The position numbers and the translations under genes are program-made. From contig DKPB01000018.1 in the NCBI GenBank assembly GCA_002471015.1, forward strand, positions 87,259 to 151,258: 64,000 nt of DNA, written 5' to 3'. Positions 34,052-42,320 of the stretch are shown here, in pieces (positions within the stretch are counted from its first letter, which is position 1; each line of letters opens with the position of its first letter). The notes under the pieces are model-generated. The model searched no databases. It was not told the DNA's origin and worked only from the letters and a program-made list of their open reading frames with translations. Source of the DNA: Stenotrophomonas sp. UBA7346. Lineage in GTDB: Bacteria; Pseudomonadota; Gammaproteobacteria; Xanthomonadales; Xanthomonadaceae.

Positions 34052-34174
34052 CCCTCACCCCAACCCCTCTCCCGATGGGAGAGGGAGCTAAGGCGGAAGC
34101 TGCAATTGCACACATAGCGCCGGCTCGCGGCGCACTGAGCCCCTCTTCCTCCGGGAGAGGGGTTGGGGTGAGGG
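34052..34174. repeat. 22-bp perfect inverted repeat between cysS and sufE
   Basis: Two identical 22-bp arms, 34052-34073 and 34153-34174, in opposite orientation, each part of the CCCTCACCCCAACCCC palindrome family. They could pair into a long stem around an 79-bp interior. Confidence 0.8.
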
Positions 34175-34242
34175 AGAGCCCTCCCAGCACCCCACCCAAA
34201 GCCCCTCACCATCAAGGCGAGCGGCCAAGCACAGGACCCACA

Positions 34243-34680
34243 ATGACCAACTCCCCCTTCCCGCTCGAACCCACCGCCGCCGACGCCCAGGCCGCCATTG
34301 CCGAGGAATTCTCCTTCTTCGGTGACTGGTCCGAGCGCTACCAGTACCTGATCGACCTCGGCCGCAAGCTGCCCACCTTCCCGGAAGAATGGAAGACCGA
34401 AGAACACCGCCTGCTCGGCTGCCAGTCCATGGTCTGGATCGTGCCCGAAGGCGATGCCGACAAGCTGGTCTTCCACGCCATCAGCGACTCGGCGATTGTC
34501 TCGGGCCTGATCTACCTGGCGCTGCGCGTGTACTCGGGCCGCTCGGCCGCTGAGATCCTTGCCACCGATCCGGACTATGTGTCCGCCATTGGTCTGGCCA
34601 AGCACCTCTCGCCGACCCGCAGCAACGGCCTGGCCGCGATGCTGGCCTTCATCCGCGACACCGCCCAAGCCCGCCAGTGA
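34243..34680 (+). CDS. sufE: SufE-family sulfur acceptor
   Basis: A 145-residue SufE-like protein. It has the SufE landmarks: an N-terminal EEFSFFGDWSERYQYLIDLG, a middle LLGCQSMVWI with the catalytic Cys (the sulfur-accepting residue), and DYVSAIGLAKHLSPTRSNGL near the end. SufE takes persulfide from a cysteine desulfurase such as SufS; no sufS is adjacent. Start ATG 34243 has a weak RBS. It overlaps the following MFS gene (GTGA), so they are translationally coupled, which is unusual for sufE. Confidence 0.92.
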   Translation: MTNSPFPLEPTAADAQAAIAEEFSFFGDWSERYQYLIDLGRKLPTFPEEWKTEEHRLLGCQSMVWIVPEGDADKLVFHAISDSAIVSGLIYLALRVYSGRSAAEILATDPDYVSAIGLAKHLSPTRSNGLAAMLAFIRDTAQARQ

Positions 34681-35912
34681 GCACCCCCGGCTCCATCGGC
34701 GAGCTGCTGCGCCAACCCGGCTACACCCAGCTGCTGCTGTACCGCATCGCCGGCATGCTGTCCTACCAGATCGTCGCGGTCACGGTCGGCTGGCATATCT
34801 ATGAAGTCACCCGCAATCCGTTCTCGCTGGGCCTGATCGGCCTGGCCGAGGTGTTGCCCTACTTCTGCGTGGCGCCGTTTGCCGGCTATCTGGTCGATCA
34901 CCTGCCGCGCCGCAAGCTCGGCATGACCGCCTGCCTGGGCCTGATCGCCACCGCCTTGATGCTGGTCGCCGTCGCCAGCGGCTGGCTGCCGGTCAAGGGC
35001 GTGTGGCCGATCTACCTGGCCGTCGCACTGACCGGCATGGTCCGCGCCTTCCTCTCGCCGGTCTACAACGCCTTGTTCGCCCGCGTGCTCAAGCGTGAGC
35101 AGTTCGCGCGCGGTGCCGGCTTTGGCACGGTGGTGTTCCAGGCCGGCATGGTGCTGGGCCCCGCGCTGGGCGGCGTCTTGGTGGCCGTAGGCGGCAAGGG
35201 CCTGTCCTACGGTGTGGCCGCGGCAATGGCGGTGCTGGCACTGGTCGCCCTCGCCTCGCTCAAGGTCAGCGAACCGGCACCCCCACAGACCCGCGCGCCG
35301 ATCTTTGCCAGCATCGCCGAGGGTGCACGCTTCGTGTTGTCCAACCAGATCATGCTGGGCGCGATGGCGCTGGACATGTTCTCGGTACTGCTGGGCGGCG
35401 TGGTGGCGATGCTGCCGGCCTTCATCCAGGACATCCTGCATTACGGCCCGGAAGGCCTGGGCATCCTGCGCGCGGCACCGGCCCTGGGTTCGATTGCGGT
35501 CGGCCTGTGGATGGCCCGGCACCCGCTGCGCCGCAACGCCGGGCGCGTGCTGTTGTTCGCCGTCGCCGGCTTCGGCCTGTGCGTGATCGCCTTCGGGCTG
35601 TCGCGCAGCTTCTGGCTCTCGGCCGCCATCCTGGTGTTCTACGGCGCCTGCGACGGCGTCTCGGTGGTGGTGCGCTCAACCATCATGCAGTTGGTCACAC
35701 CGGATGACATGCGCGGCCGGGTGTCGTCGATCAACGGCATCTTCATCAGCTCCTCCAACGAACTGGGCGCGTTCTACGGCGGCAGCATGGCAAGCCTGCT
35801 GGGGCTGGTGACCGCGGTAGTGGTCGGCGGTTGCGCGGTCTTGGGCGTAGCCGCCATCACCGCATGGAAAGCGCCGCAGCTGCGCAAACTCGACAACCTG
35901 CAGGACCTGTGA
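34677..35912 (+). CDS. MFS transporter, EntS-like
   Basis: A 411-residue major facilitator with about 12 membrane helices starting at GTG 34677. The EntS/MFS_3-type pattern includes VTVGWHIYEVTRNPFSLGLIGLAEVLP, with the loop DHLPRRKLG between helices 2 and 3. The EntS group exports siderophores and other small molecules; the substrate here is unknown. It overlaps sufE by four bases. Confidence 0.87.
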   Translation: MSTPGSIGELLRQPGYTQLLLYRIAGMLSYQIVAVTVGWHIYEVTRNPFSLGLIGLAEVLPYFCVAPFAGYLVDHLPRRKLGMTACLGLIATALMLVAVASGWLPVKGVWPIYLAVALTGMVRAFLSPVYNALFARVLKREQFARGAGFGTVVFQAGMVLGPALGGVLVAVGGKGLSYGVAAAMAVLALVALASLKVSEPAPPQTRAPIFASIAEGARFVLSNQIMLGAMALDMFSVLLGGVVAMLPAFIQDILHYGPEGLGILRAAPALGSIAVGLWMARHPLRRNAGRVLLFAVAGFGLCVIAFGLSRSFWLSAAILVFYGACDGVSVVVRSTIMQLVTPDDMRGRVSSINGIFISSSNELGAFYGGSMASLLGLVTAVVVGGCAVLGVAAITAWKAPQLRKLDNLQDL

Positions 35913-35967
35913 ATACGAAATCGCCGGGGCGGTGATGCCCCGGCGCGGCGTCACACCTGCCAACGCG

Positions 35968-38292
35968 TCACGGCGCGTATTCGCTTTCCTGCTCCTTCTC
36001 GAACGCCTGCTGCAAGCGGATATCGCGCGACGACGCCCCCACGCGCAGGCTGTAGCTGCCCCGGTCCGCTACCCAACGCCCACGGTTGCTATCGAACGAG
36101 GCCAGATCCTTGCCATCGATTTCGAACTGCAGCACCTGCGACTGGCCCGGCTGCAACAGATCCGTCTTGGCAAATGCACGCAGCTCCTGGGTTGGCTTCT
36201 GCAACGCCCCCTGCGGGGCGCTGACATAGACCTGCGCCACTTCTTTGCCCGCGACTGTGCCGGTATTGGTGATCCTGACGCTCGCCCGTACTGGCCCCTC
36301 GCCACTGGCATCCACCGTCAACGCGTCATAGCCGAACGTGGTATAGGACAGGCCGAAACCAAACGGGTAGGCAACGTCCACCTTGTGCGTATCAAAGTGC
36401 CGGTAGCCCACCCAGATACCATCGGTGTACTCCACCTCCGCCGCGCGCGCGGTCTTGAGGCCAAACGGGGAAGGCGCATCCGGGTCCGGCCCCAACAGCT
36501 CCTTGCCGGGGAAGCCCTTGCTGGCCGGGTAGTCACTCAACTGCAGGGCGAAGGTGTCAGTCAGCTTGCCGGAAGGGTTCACCGCACCCGACAGCACATC
36601 GGCGATCGCATCACCGGCTTCCTGACCTGGTTGCCAGGCCAGCAGGATGGCATCGGCAAGACCCGCCCAGCTGGCGGTTTCAATCGCACCGCCGATATTG
36701 AGCACGACCACCAGCTTCTTGCCTTCGGCATGGAAAGCCTGGGCCGTTTGCTGCAACAACAGCCGTTCGGCGGCGCTCAAGCGGAAGTCCCCCTCGACGC
36801 TGCGATCGACAAATTCACCCGAGCCGCGGCCGATGGTCACCACCGCCACATCCTGCTCCCTGGCAAGGCGTTGCAGCTGTGCCTGCCCAACATCCAGTTC
36901 GGGAATGCGGCGCTGGGGCAGATACCACTCCGTTCTGGGCAGTTTGGCCTTTTCCTGGCCAATGTAGCCCGTGTACAACGCCTCCAGTCCATCGGCATTG
37001 CTGAAACCGGCATTGCCCAAGCCTTGCGGCAACCCGACGATATAAGCCTTGTTGACGTCGCCACTGCCGGTGCCACCGGCGATCATCTCGTAGCTGCCAT
37101 GGCCGAGCAGCGCAAGCCGGGCTGCCGCTGGCAGCGGCAAGGCGCCACTCTCGTTCTTCAGCAACACCATGCCTTGCGCACCCGCCATGCGCGACAACGC
37201 CGCACTTGCCTTCAGATCGGGCTGATCGGAATGTGGCAACTGCTTGAACGCACGGCTGCGCAGCACCAGCTCCAGTATGCGGGTGACGTTGCGGTCCAGT
37301 ACCGCCAGGTCCAGCTTGCCCGCCTCAAGCGCATCCCGTATCGCCTTGCGCTGTTTGCCGGTACCCGGCATCAACAGTTCGTTGCCGGCCTGCATCTGCG
37401 CCACGGCATCACTGCCACCAAACCAGTCCGTCATCACCACGCCCTGGTAGCCCCATTGCGAACGCAGCACATCGGTCAACAGCCAGTGACTCTCCGAGGT
37501 GTAGGGCCCGTTGAGCTTGTTGTAACTGGACATCACCGTCCACGGCTGGGCCTTGCGTGCGCTGATCTCGAATCCTTTCAGGTAGATCTCGCGTAGCGCC
37601 CGCTCATCCACCTTGACGTTGATGGTATTGCGGTTCCACTCGTGGTTGTTGACCGCAAAGTGCTTGATCGACGCACCGACACCCCGCTGCTGCAGCCCGT
37701 TCACCAGCGCTGCGGCCATCTCGCCGCTGACCACCGGATCCTCGGAGTAATACTCGAAATTGCGCCCACCCAACGGGTAGCGATGAATGTTCTGCGCAGG
37801 CGTCAGCATCACATCGATACCGTAAGCGGCAGCCTCATCGCCGATTGCGGCACCCACCCGCTGCACCAACACGCGATCCCAGCTGCTGGCCAGTGCCGTA
37901 CCGATGGGAAAGCCAGTCGCATGAAAGGTTCGACCCGGCGCGTCCTTGCGGGTTGGTGAGATGCGCACCCCGGCCGGCCCGTCGGCCAGCACCAGCGACG
38001 GAATACCCAGGCGCGGCACCGCCACGGTCGCACCCGCTGCACCGTCCACCTTGTTCTCAATGGATCCGACCACCGGCGCCTGCATATCCTCGGGCAACCC
38101 CGGAAAACTCATCCCCTGGCCGGTAACCAGTTCCACCTTTTCCTGCACGGTCAGTGCCGCCACCACCTGCTCCAACGGTGCCTGGCCCAACCGGGGGAGC
38201 TCCGCGGCAAGACTGGACTGCGCGACCAGCGGGCTCACTGCCGCGGCAACCAGCAATGGCCTGAGCCTGGGTTTACTGCTGTTCATCACCAT
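35968..38292 (-). CDS. secreted glycoside hydrolase family 3 (beta-glucosidase-like)
   Basis: About 774 residues. Signal peptide 1-29 (PLLVAAAVSPLVAQSSLAAE). The GH3 N-terminal TIM barrel contains DGPAGVR and the catalytic nucleophile in VVMTDWFGG; the second alpha/beta sandwich follows from about 400 (VTIGRGSGEF), and a fibronectin III-like C-terminal domain lies about 680-774 (VRITNTGTVAGKEVAQVYVSAP). The enzyme likely releases terminal glucose or other beta-linked sugars in the periplasm or outside. Start at ATG 38292 (MVMNSSK); MNSSK at 38286 is equally possible. It stands alone. Confidence 0.9.
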   Translation of the reverse strand: MVMNSSKPRLRPLLVAAAVSPLVAQSSLAAELPRLGQAPLEQVVAALTVQEKVELVTGQGMSFPGLPEDMQAPVVGSIENKVDGAAGATVAVPRLGIPSLVLADGPAGVRISPTRKDAPGRTFHATGFPIGTALASSWDRVLVQRVGAAIGDEAAAYGIDVMLTPAQNIHRYPLGGRNFEYYSEDPVVSGEMAAALVNGLQQRGVGASIKHFAVNNHEWNRNTINVKVDERALREIYLKGFEISARKAQPWTVMSSYNKLNGPYTSESHWLLTDVLRSQWGYQGVVMTDWFGGSDAVAQMQAGNELLMPGTGKQRKAIRDALEAGKLDLAVLDRNVTRILELVLRSRAFKQLPHSDQPDLKASAALSRMAGAQGMVLLKNESGALPLPAAARLALLGHGSYEMIAGGTGSGDVNKAYIVGLPQGLGNAGFSNADGLEALYTGYIGQEKAKLPRTEWYLPQRRIPELDVGQAQLQRLAREQDVAVVTIGRGSGEFVDRSVEGDFRLSAAERLLLQQTAQAFHAEGKKLVVVLNIGGAIETASWAGLADAILLAWQPGQEAGDAIADVLSGAVNPSGKLTDTFALQLSDYPASKGFPGKELLGPDPDAPSPFGLKTARAAEVEYTDGIWVGYRHFDTHKVDVAYPFGFGLSYTTFGYDALTVDASGEGPVRASVRITNTGTVAGKEVAQVYVSAPQGALQKPTQELRAFAKTDLLQPGQSQVLQFEIDGKDLASFDSNRGRWVADRGSYSLRVGASSRDIRLQQAFEKEQESEYAP

Positions 38293-39506
38293 GTTGCGTA
38301 CTCCGGGTTGCGGCCCCTGTTGGTTTCGGGGCGGTGCTTGCGTGGATTGGCGCGGCCGCATCCAGACAGCGCGCGCGGACGTCGTTGGGTGAAACCACAG
38401 GCAGCGCAGCACTGCGCATCCATATGCGCCGCGGCACCTGTCTGGAATCGCAAACGCCAAGCCATGTCGTGGGCCCGGCAACTGTCAGAACAAAAGCGAG
38501 CTGTCTTTACCGAATCACCGCATCTGGATGCGGCTCCTTGAGCGCCAGAGCACGCGCTTGAGCAAGGGAAATGAACTGATCGATCCCACGCAACGCTCGC
38601 AGAGCACAGGGCACCACTGCCGTCCTGCAAAAATGCACAGGTTGCATGCCCAGCACGTCCAGAGGGCCCTCTGCGCCCACGCTGACATCGCTGCAGGACT
38701 GATCAAACCGGATCATGCAGCCCGCACATTTGCCAAATTGCGCCAGGTGGCAGCAAGCAGATGGCAGAGGTGCATGACCCCATGGAAGCGCAGGCGTATC
38801 CAAGCATTGTTGTAACGCCCCAATCTCAGGCCCAGCAACGTGGACGGTAGCGTCCAGCATTGAGTGACGGCCGCAGAACCAAAGCCGCAACGCACGAAAC
38901 TGCGGCTGCTATTGCAGTTCGGTTCGACAGCAATCCGCGATGACACTGCAACCGCGCCCGCGCCGTCCACTTCGGAATGGTTTTGTTGCCCCGCTCTTGC
39001 CGCCGCCAGTGCGTGTATTCCGGCAACAGCTGTCCACGGTACAAGGCCGCTACCCGAACGCTTTCTCCAGCACCACTTCCTCATGTTCTCCGCTCCCGAG
39101 ATGAGAAACGACGACCTTCGCGACAGTCACGGTCACCGGCAAACAGCCCTCGCACGGCCTGCATCAGCGCGTCGGCATCAACCACCGCAATCATTACGAC
39201 GTCGATCAGTCGCGGTTTCCTCACCACGCGGCGGAACATGGCTGCCATCGCTGGGCAGCTGTGGCCGCAATGACGGCGGGCAGCCATCGGCATGTATAGG
39301 GCGATGCAGTCGCAGGCAGCTACCTGGCGAGGACGCAGTAAACCTATCGGCAAGCAGGTCTGTCAAAAACTGTGCCACGGGTACAGTTTCTTCCTCGATC
39401 ACGTCACTGCGCAGTGCAGTTGCACCGCACGCTCCTGCCGCGCCCGACCGTCGGCCTGCCGACTCCCGTTCTCAGGCCACGGCCGATACCTGCACGCCGA
39501 CACGCA
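38293..39506. other. 1.2-kb gene-poor region of unusual composition
   Basis: No frame in this stretch gives a recognisable protein or a good ribosome-binding site with normal codon use. Frames are broken, cysteine- and arginine-rich, and inconsistent. The base composition looks less GC-rich than the flanking genes by eye. It may be the remains of one or more decayed genes next to the TetR pseudogene that follows, possibly that regulator's former targets, but no family could be named. Confidence 0.55.
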
Positions 39507-40134
39507 CCCGAAGGTGACTTGCGTCACCAGCAGATACTGGATGCTGCCATGCAGGCTTTCGCACGCGATGGCTGCCGCAAAGCCACCACTGGTGTAGCGG
39601 CCGCATAGGCCGGCCTTACCTTGCCGGTTCTGCTGCATCATTTTCCGAGCAGGAGTGATGGGCTGCCGGCCGTACCTGAAGTGCGTGACCAGCGCAGTCC
39701 ACTGCTGCCGGGCCAGGCCCAGCACATCACGCTGCAAAGCGCAGTCGCAGGCCCGCCGTTGCCAAGGCCTCAACTGCTGTAACAACTACGCCTGATCAAC
39801 TGCGCCAACATGCAGATACCGGGCCTGTTCCGGGCCTTCTGCCTGCCCCGAAAGCCTGCCCCCCCAAAAAAGCACAAGCGTGGCTCCGTCGTCACTCGCG
39901 ATTGGTGCTGCGGTTGATCGCGCGCAGCGTGGCGCAAGGCCAGCACGCCGGCAGTATCCGCCCCGAAGGCGATGCAGGGCAGATTGCCGGCGAGAGAGTG
40001 GCGATGAGGAATGGCCTCAGCGGTCATGGCTGCGGCATCCTGAACAGGTCGACCTGAAGCAGTTCCTCGAGGCCTACCTGCGATGCCTGCAGCAAGAGTG
40101 CGACAGCGCTGATACCGCCTTGGCCCGCAGCGCT
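39507..40134 (+). pseudogene. decayed TetR-family transcriptional regulator
   Basis: A TetR regulator can be reassembled across three frames. Frame with codons at positions divisible by 3: HQQILDAAMQAFARDGCRK, then a stop (TAG, 39606) inside the helix-turn-helix, then AGLTLPVLLHHFPSRSDGL and later RLINCANMQIPGLFRAF. After a shift near 39865 the next frame reads WLRRHSRLVLRLIARSVAQG; after another near 40030 a third frame reads LRHPEQVDLKQFLEAYLRCL, which matches the C-terminal helices of TetR proteins. One nonsense change and at least two frameshifts make it non-functional. It runs up to the stop of the convergent deaminase. Confidence 0.7.
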
Positions 40135-40587
40135 TCAGCGCGCAGCGGCCCATTCGGCATACAGGCCGTGCTCGCCCTCGGGGCACAACGGCGCCAAGCC
40201 CGAGCCGGGCGCAGCGGGGCCCTGCGCCAGACGCGCGTAGACCGCGCCGGTAGACAGGCCATAAGGCTCACCGTCAGCATTGGAGTAGGCAAACCATGCC
40301 TGCTCGATGCCACACAGGTACATGGCTGCCAGGCACATCGGGCAGGGGTGGCCGCTGGCGTAGATCACGCAGCCATCCAGGCGTGGACTGGCCAGCGCCG
40401 CACTGGCCATGCGGATGGCGCGCATCTCGGCATGGTCGGTCGGGTCGTGGCTGGCATGGATGCTGTTGGCGGCTTCGGCAAGCACCTGATCGTCCTTGAC
40501 CAGCACGGCCCCAAACGGACGGCCGCCAGCGGTGATGTTGTCGCGGGCCAGCGCCAGCGCGCGGCGCATATGCATTTCTGCGGACAT
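40135..40587 (-). CDS. nucleoside/guanine deaminase-like zinc enzyme (CMP/dCMP deaminase fold)
   Basis: A 150-residue cytidine-deaminase-superfamily protein. The zinc site is PTDHAEMRAI (His, with catalytic Glu) and GHPCPMCLAAMY (two Cys). FGAVLVKDDQVLAEAANS is the first core strand. It resembles GuaD-type guanine deaminases and TadA, but its length and the SNADGEPYGLSTG insert favour a small-molecule substrate. ATG 40587 sits 20 bp beyond the terminator of the upstream gene, with GGAGAGATCC before it. The 3' end abuts the TetR remnant. Confidence 0.82.
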   Translation of the reverse strand: MSAEMHMRRALALARDNITAGGRPFGAVLVKDDQVLAEAANSIHASHDPTDHAEMRAIRMASAALASPRLDGCVIYASGHPCPMCLAAMYLCGIEQAWFAYSNADGEPYGLSTGAVYARLAQGPAAPGSGLAPLCPEGEHGLYAEWAAAR

Positions 40588-40606
40588 GGATCTCTCCAGA
40601 AAAAAG

Positions 40607-40630
40607 AAAACCCCGCCGCAGCGGGGTTTT
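40607..40630 (-). terminator. terminator of the dksA-like gene
   Basis: AAAACCCCGC (40607-40616), loop CGCA, GCGGGGTTTT (40621-40630): perfect 10-bp stem. On the minus strand it is followed by CTTTTTT. It lies 23 bp after the dksA-like stop and only 20 bp before the deaminase start, so the latter must depend on readthrough or a promoter inside this region. Confidence 0.85.
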
Positions 40631-40652
40631 CGGATGACAACAAACCAGACGA

Positions 40653-41795
40653 TCAGTCGCCCTGCTGCTTCTGCAGGTGCTCCCAACGCTCCTGCGCATC
40701 GATGGTGCGCTCGGCGGTGAGGCGTGCCTCCAGCCGGTCCAGTCCGATTTCCTCGCCGGTATCCACGCAGTAGCCGTAATCACCGGCTTCCAGCCGCTTG
40801 AGCGTGCTGTCGATCTTGCCGATCAGCTTGCGATAGCGGTCACGGGTACGCAGTTCCAGCGAGTTCTCGGTCTCGCGGGTGGCGCGTTCGGCCTCATCGC
40901 CGATGTCACGCACTTCATCGCGCAGGTTTTCGATGGTCTGCTTGGACTCCTCGACCAGATCGGCGCGCCAGTTGAGCAGGCGCTGGCGGAAGTACTCCTG
41001 CTGCAGCGTGCTCATGTACTCCTCGTCCGCGGTCGGCTTGTAGCCTGCCGGCAGGATCGGACGGCCGGAGGCCTCATCGGTTTTGTACTCAACGACCTTG
41101 TATTTGCTGCGCGGCGCCGGTGCGGTGGAACGGGCAGTGACGGCAACGGCTACCTTGCCGACCGGACGGACGGCTGCAGGCGCTGCGGACTTGACGGGGG
41201 TTTTGACGTGGGATTTCGAAACAGGCACGGGATTCTTGGGTTGCGGGGCCTTGGCCGCTGACGACGGTGCCACAACCGCCGGCTTGGGAGCCGGTGCTGC
41301 AGCTGTCTTGGCGACTTCAGCCGGGACAGGCTTGGCCGTCACCGGCTTGGTGGCCGGCTTCGGTACGGACTTGGCCACAGGCTTGGTGGCGGGAGTCTTG
41401 GCGGGCGGAGCAGCAGTCTTCACCGCCGCCTTCTTGGCTACCGGTTTTGCCGGCGTCGCCGCAGCCTTGGCTGCAGGTGCCGCCTTCTTTACCGCCGGAG
41501 CGGCGACCGGTTTGCCGGTTTTACTGGCTGTCGCCTTGGTGACAGCCGGGGCTGCCTTCTTGGCGACGGCCTTCTTGGCCGGGGCCGGCTTGGCCACTGC
41601 CTTCTTGGCAGGTGCCACCGGCTTGGCCGCAGCCTTCTTGGCGACTGCAGTCTTGGCAGGAGCCTTCTTTGCCGGCGTAACCGCCTTGGCGACCGGCTTG
41701 CTTGCGACCGGCTTGGACGCCGCCTTCTTGACTACAGGTTTGGCGGTTTTCTTGGCGACCTTGACGGCCTTTTTTGCAGGTTTTTTAGCAGCCAC
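40653..41795 (-). CDS. dksA: DksA/TraR-family protein with long Lys/Ala/Pro-rich, histone-H1-like N-terminus
   Basis: A 380-residue protein. Residues 1 to about 215 are a low-complexity tail of repeated KKA, AKK, PAKK and VAKK elements, like histone H1 and bacterial HU/H1-like tails. Residues about 255-380 form a DksA-type domain: a coiled coil (STLQQEYFRQRLLNWRADL...), then GDYGYCVDTGEEIGLDRLEAR. The four zinc-binding Cys of DksA are reduced to one (Cys343): the others are replaced by Thr (DTG), Thr (ERTI) and Ala (IDAQ), as in Cys-poor DksA2-type paralogues. The coiled-coil tip acts in the RNA polymerase secondary channel in the family. Monocistronic. Confidence 0.88.
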   Translation of the reverse strand: MAAKKPAKKAVKVAKKTAKPVVKKAASKPVASKPVAKAVTPAKKAPAKTAVAKKAAAKPVAPAKKAVAKPAPAKKAVAKKAAPAVTKATASKTGKPVAAPAVKKAAPAAKAAATPAKPVAKKAAVKTAAPPAKTPATKPVAKSVPKPATKPVTAKPVPAEVAKTAAAPAPKPAVVAPSSAAKAPQPKNPVPVSKSHVKTPVKSAAPAAVRPVGKVAVAVTARSTAPAPRSKYKVVEYKTDEASGRPILPAGYKPTADEEYMSTLQQEYFRQRLLNWRADLVEESKQTIENLRDEVRDIGDEAERATRETENSLELRTRDRYRKLIGKIDSTLKRLEAGDYGYCVDTGEEIGLDRLEARLTAERTIDAQERWEHLQKQQGD

Positions 41796-42064
41796 GAAAC
41801 GCTCTTCCTTGTTTCCCCCGGGGCCCGGGAAAGCGGGCCTTTATAGCCTACCCGACCAGCAGCAGCAACCGCGCCGGGGTTCCGTATATGAACGGAAGCC
41901 CCAGCCATGCAGCAAAGGTCCAGTGGCGTCACCGGACCGTTTCGCGCAGTTCGGAACGTAACCAGGGCGCAACCGCCCCGGCGGGGCCCGGCAATTACCT
42001 GCCAAAGCCTTAGCGCATCCTGCGACAAATCCTCGACACTTGCCAAGTGGCTTATCATCTAGGG
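41796..42064. other. 269-bp region between dksA-like gene and yidD
   Basis: Divergent promoter region with no gene. A GC-rich inverted run CCCGGGAAAGCGGG lies near 41825-41840, just upstream of the dksA-like start (41795), and could shape its leader. No other element seen. Confidence 0.5.
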
Positions 42065-42319
42065 GTGATCGGCCGACTCCTCATTGCCGTACTGCGCTCC
42101 TACAAGCGCTTCATCAGCCCCCTGCTTGGGCCGCGCTGCCGTTTCTACCCCAGCTGTTCGGAATACTCCATGGACGCGATCCGCATACACGGGCCGCTAC
42201 GGGGGTGCTGGCTTACCCTGCGCCGGCTGGGGCGCTGCCATCCGTTCCATCCGGGCGGACTGGATCCGGTCCCGGAGCGCGCCGATTCCCCCTCTTGCCG
42301 CTGCACAGGAAAACACTGA
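42065..42319 (+). CDS. yidD: membrane protein insertion efficiency factor YidD
   Basis: An 84-residue YidD-family protein (90 if the GTG at 42047 is used). The family motif is visible: SYKRFISPLLGPRCRFYPSCSEYS followed by HPFHPGGLDPVP, with three conserved Cys. YidD assists YidC-dependent membrane insertion. Normally it lies between rnpA and yidC; here it is alone, followed 1 bp later by the pyrC start. The GTG at 42065 (MIGRLLIA) agrees best with family N-termini. Confidence 0.9.
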   Translation: MIGRLLIAVLRSYKRFISPLLGPRCRFYPSCSEYSMDAIRIHGPLRGCWLTLRRLGRCHPFHPGGLDPVPERADSPSCRCTGKH

Positions 42320-42320
42320 C

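Noticed and set aside
38507..38890. Minus-strand frame with several Cys (CAGC) in the gene-poor region
   Set aside because: No recognised family, no RBS; composition looks random. Not called a gene.
42047..42064. Earlier GTG start for yidD
   Set aside because: It adds six residues before the family-like MIGRLLIA; no clear RBS for either. Kept as an alternative only.
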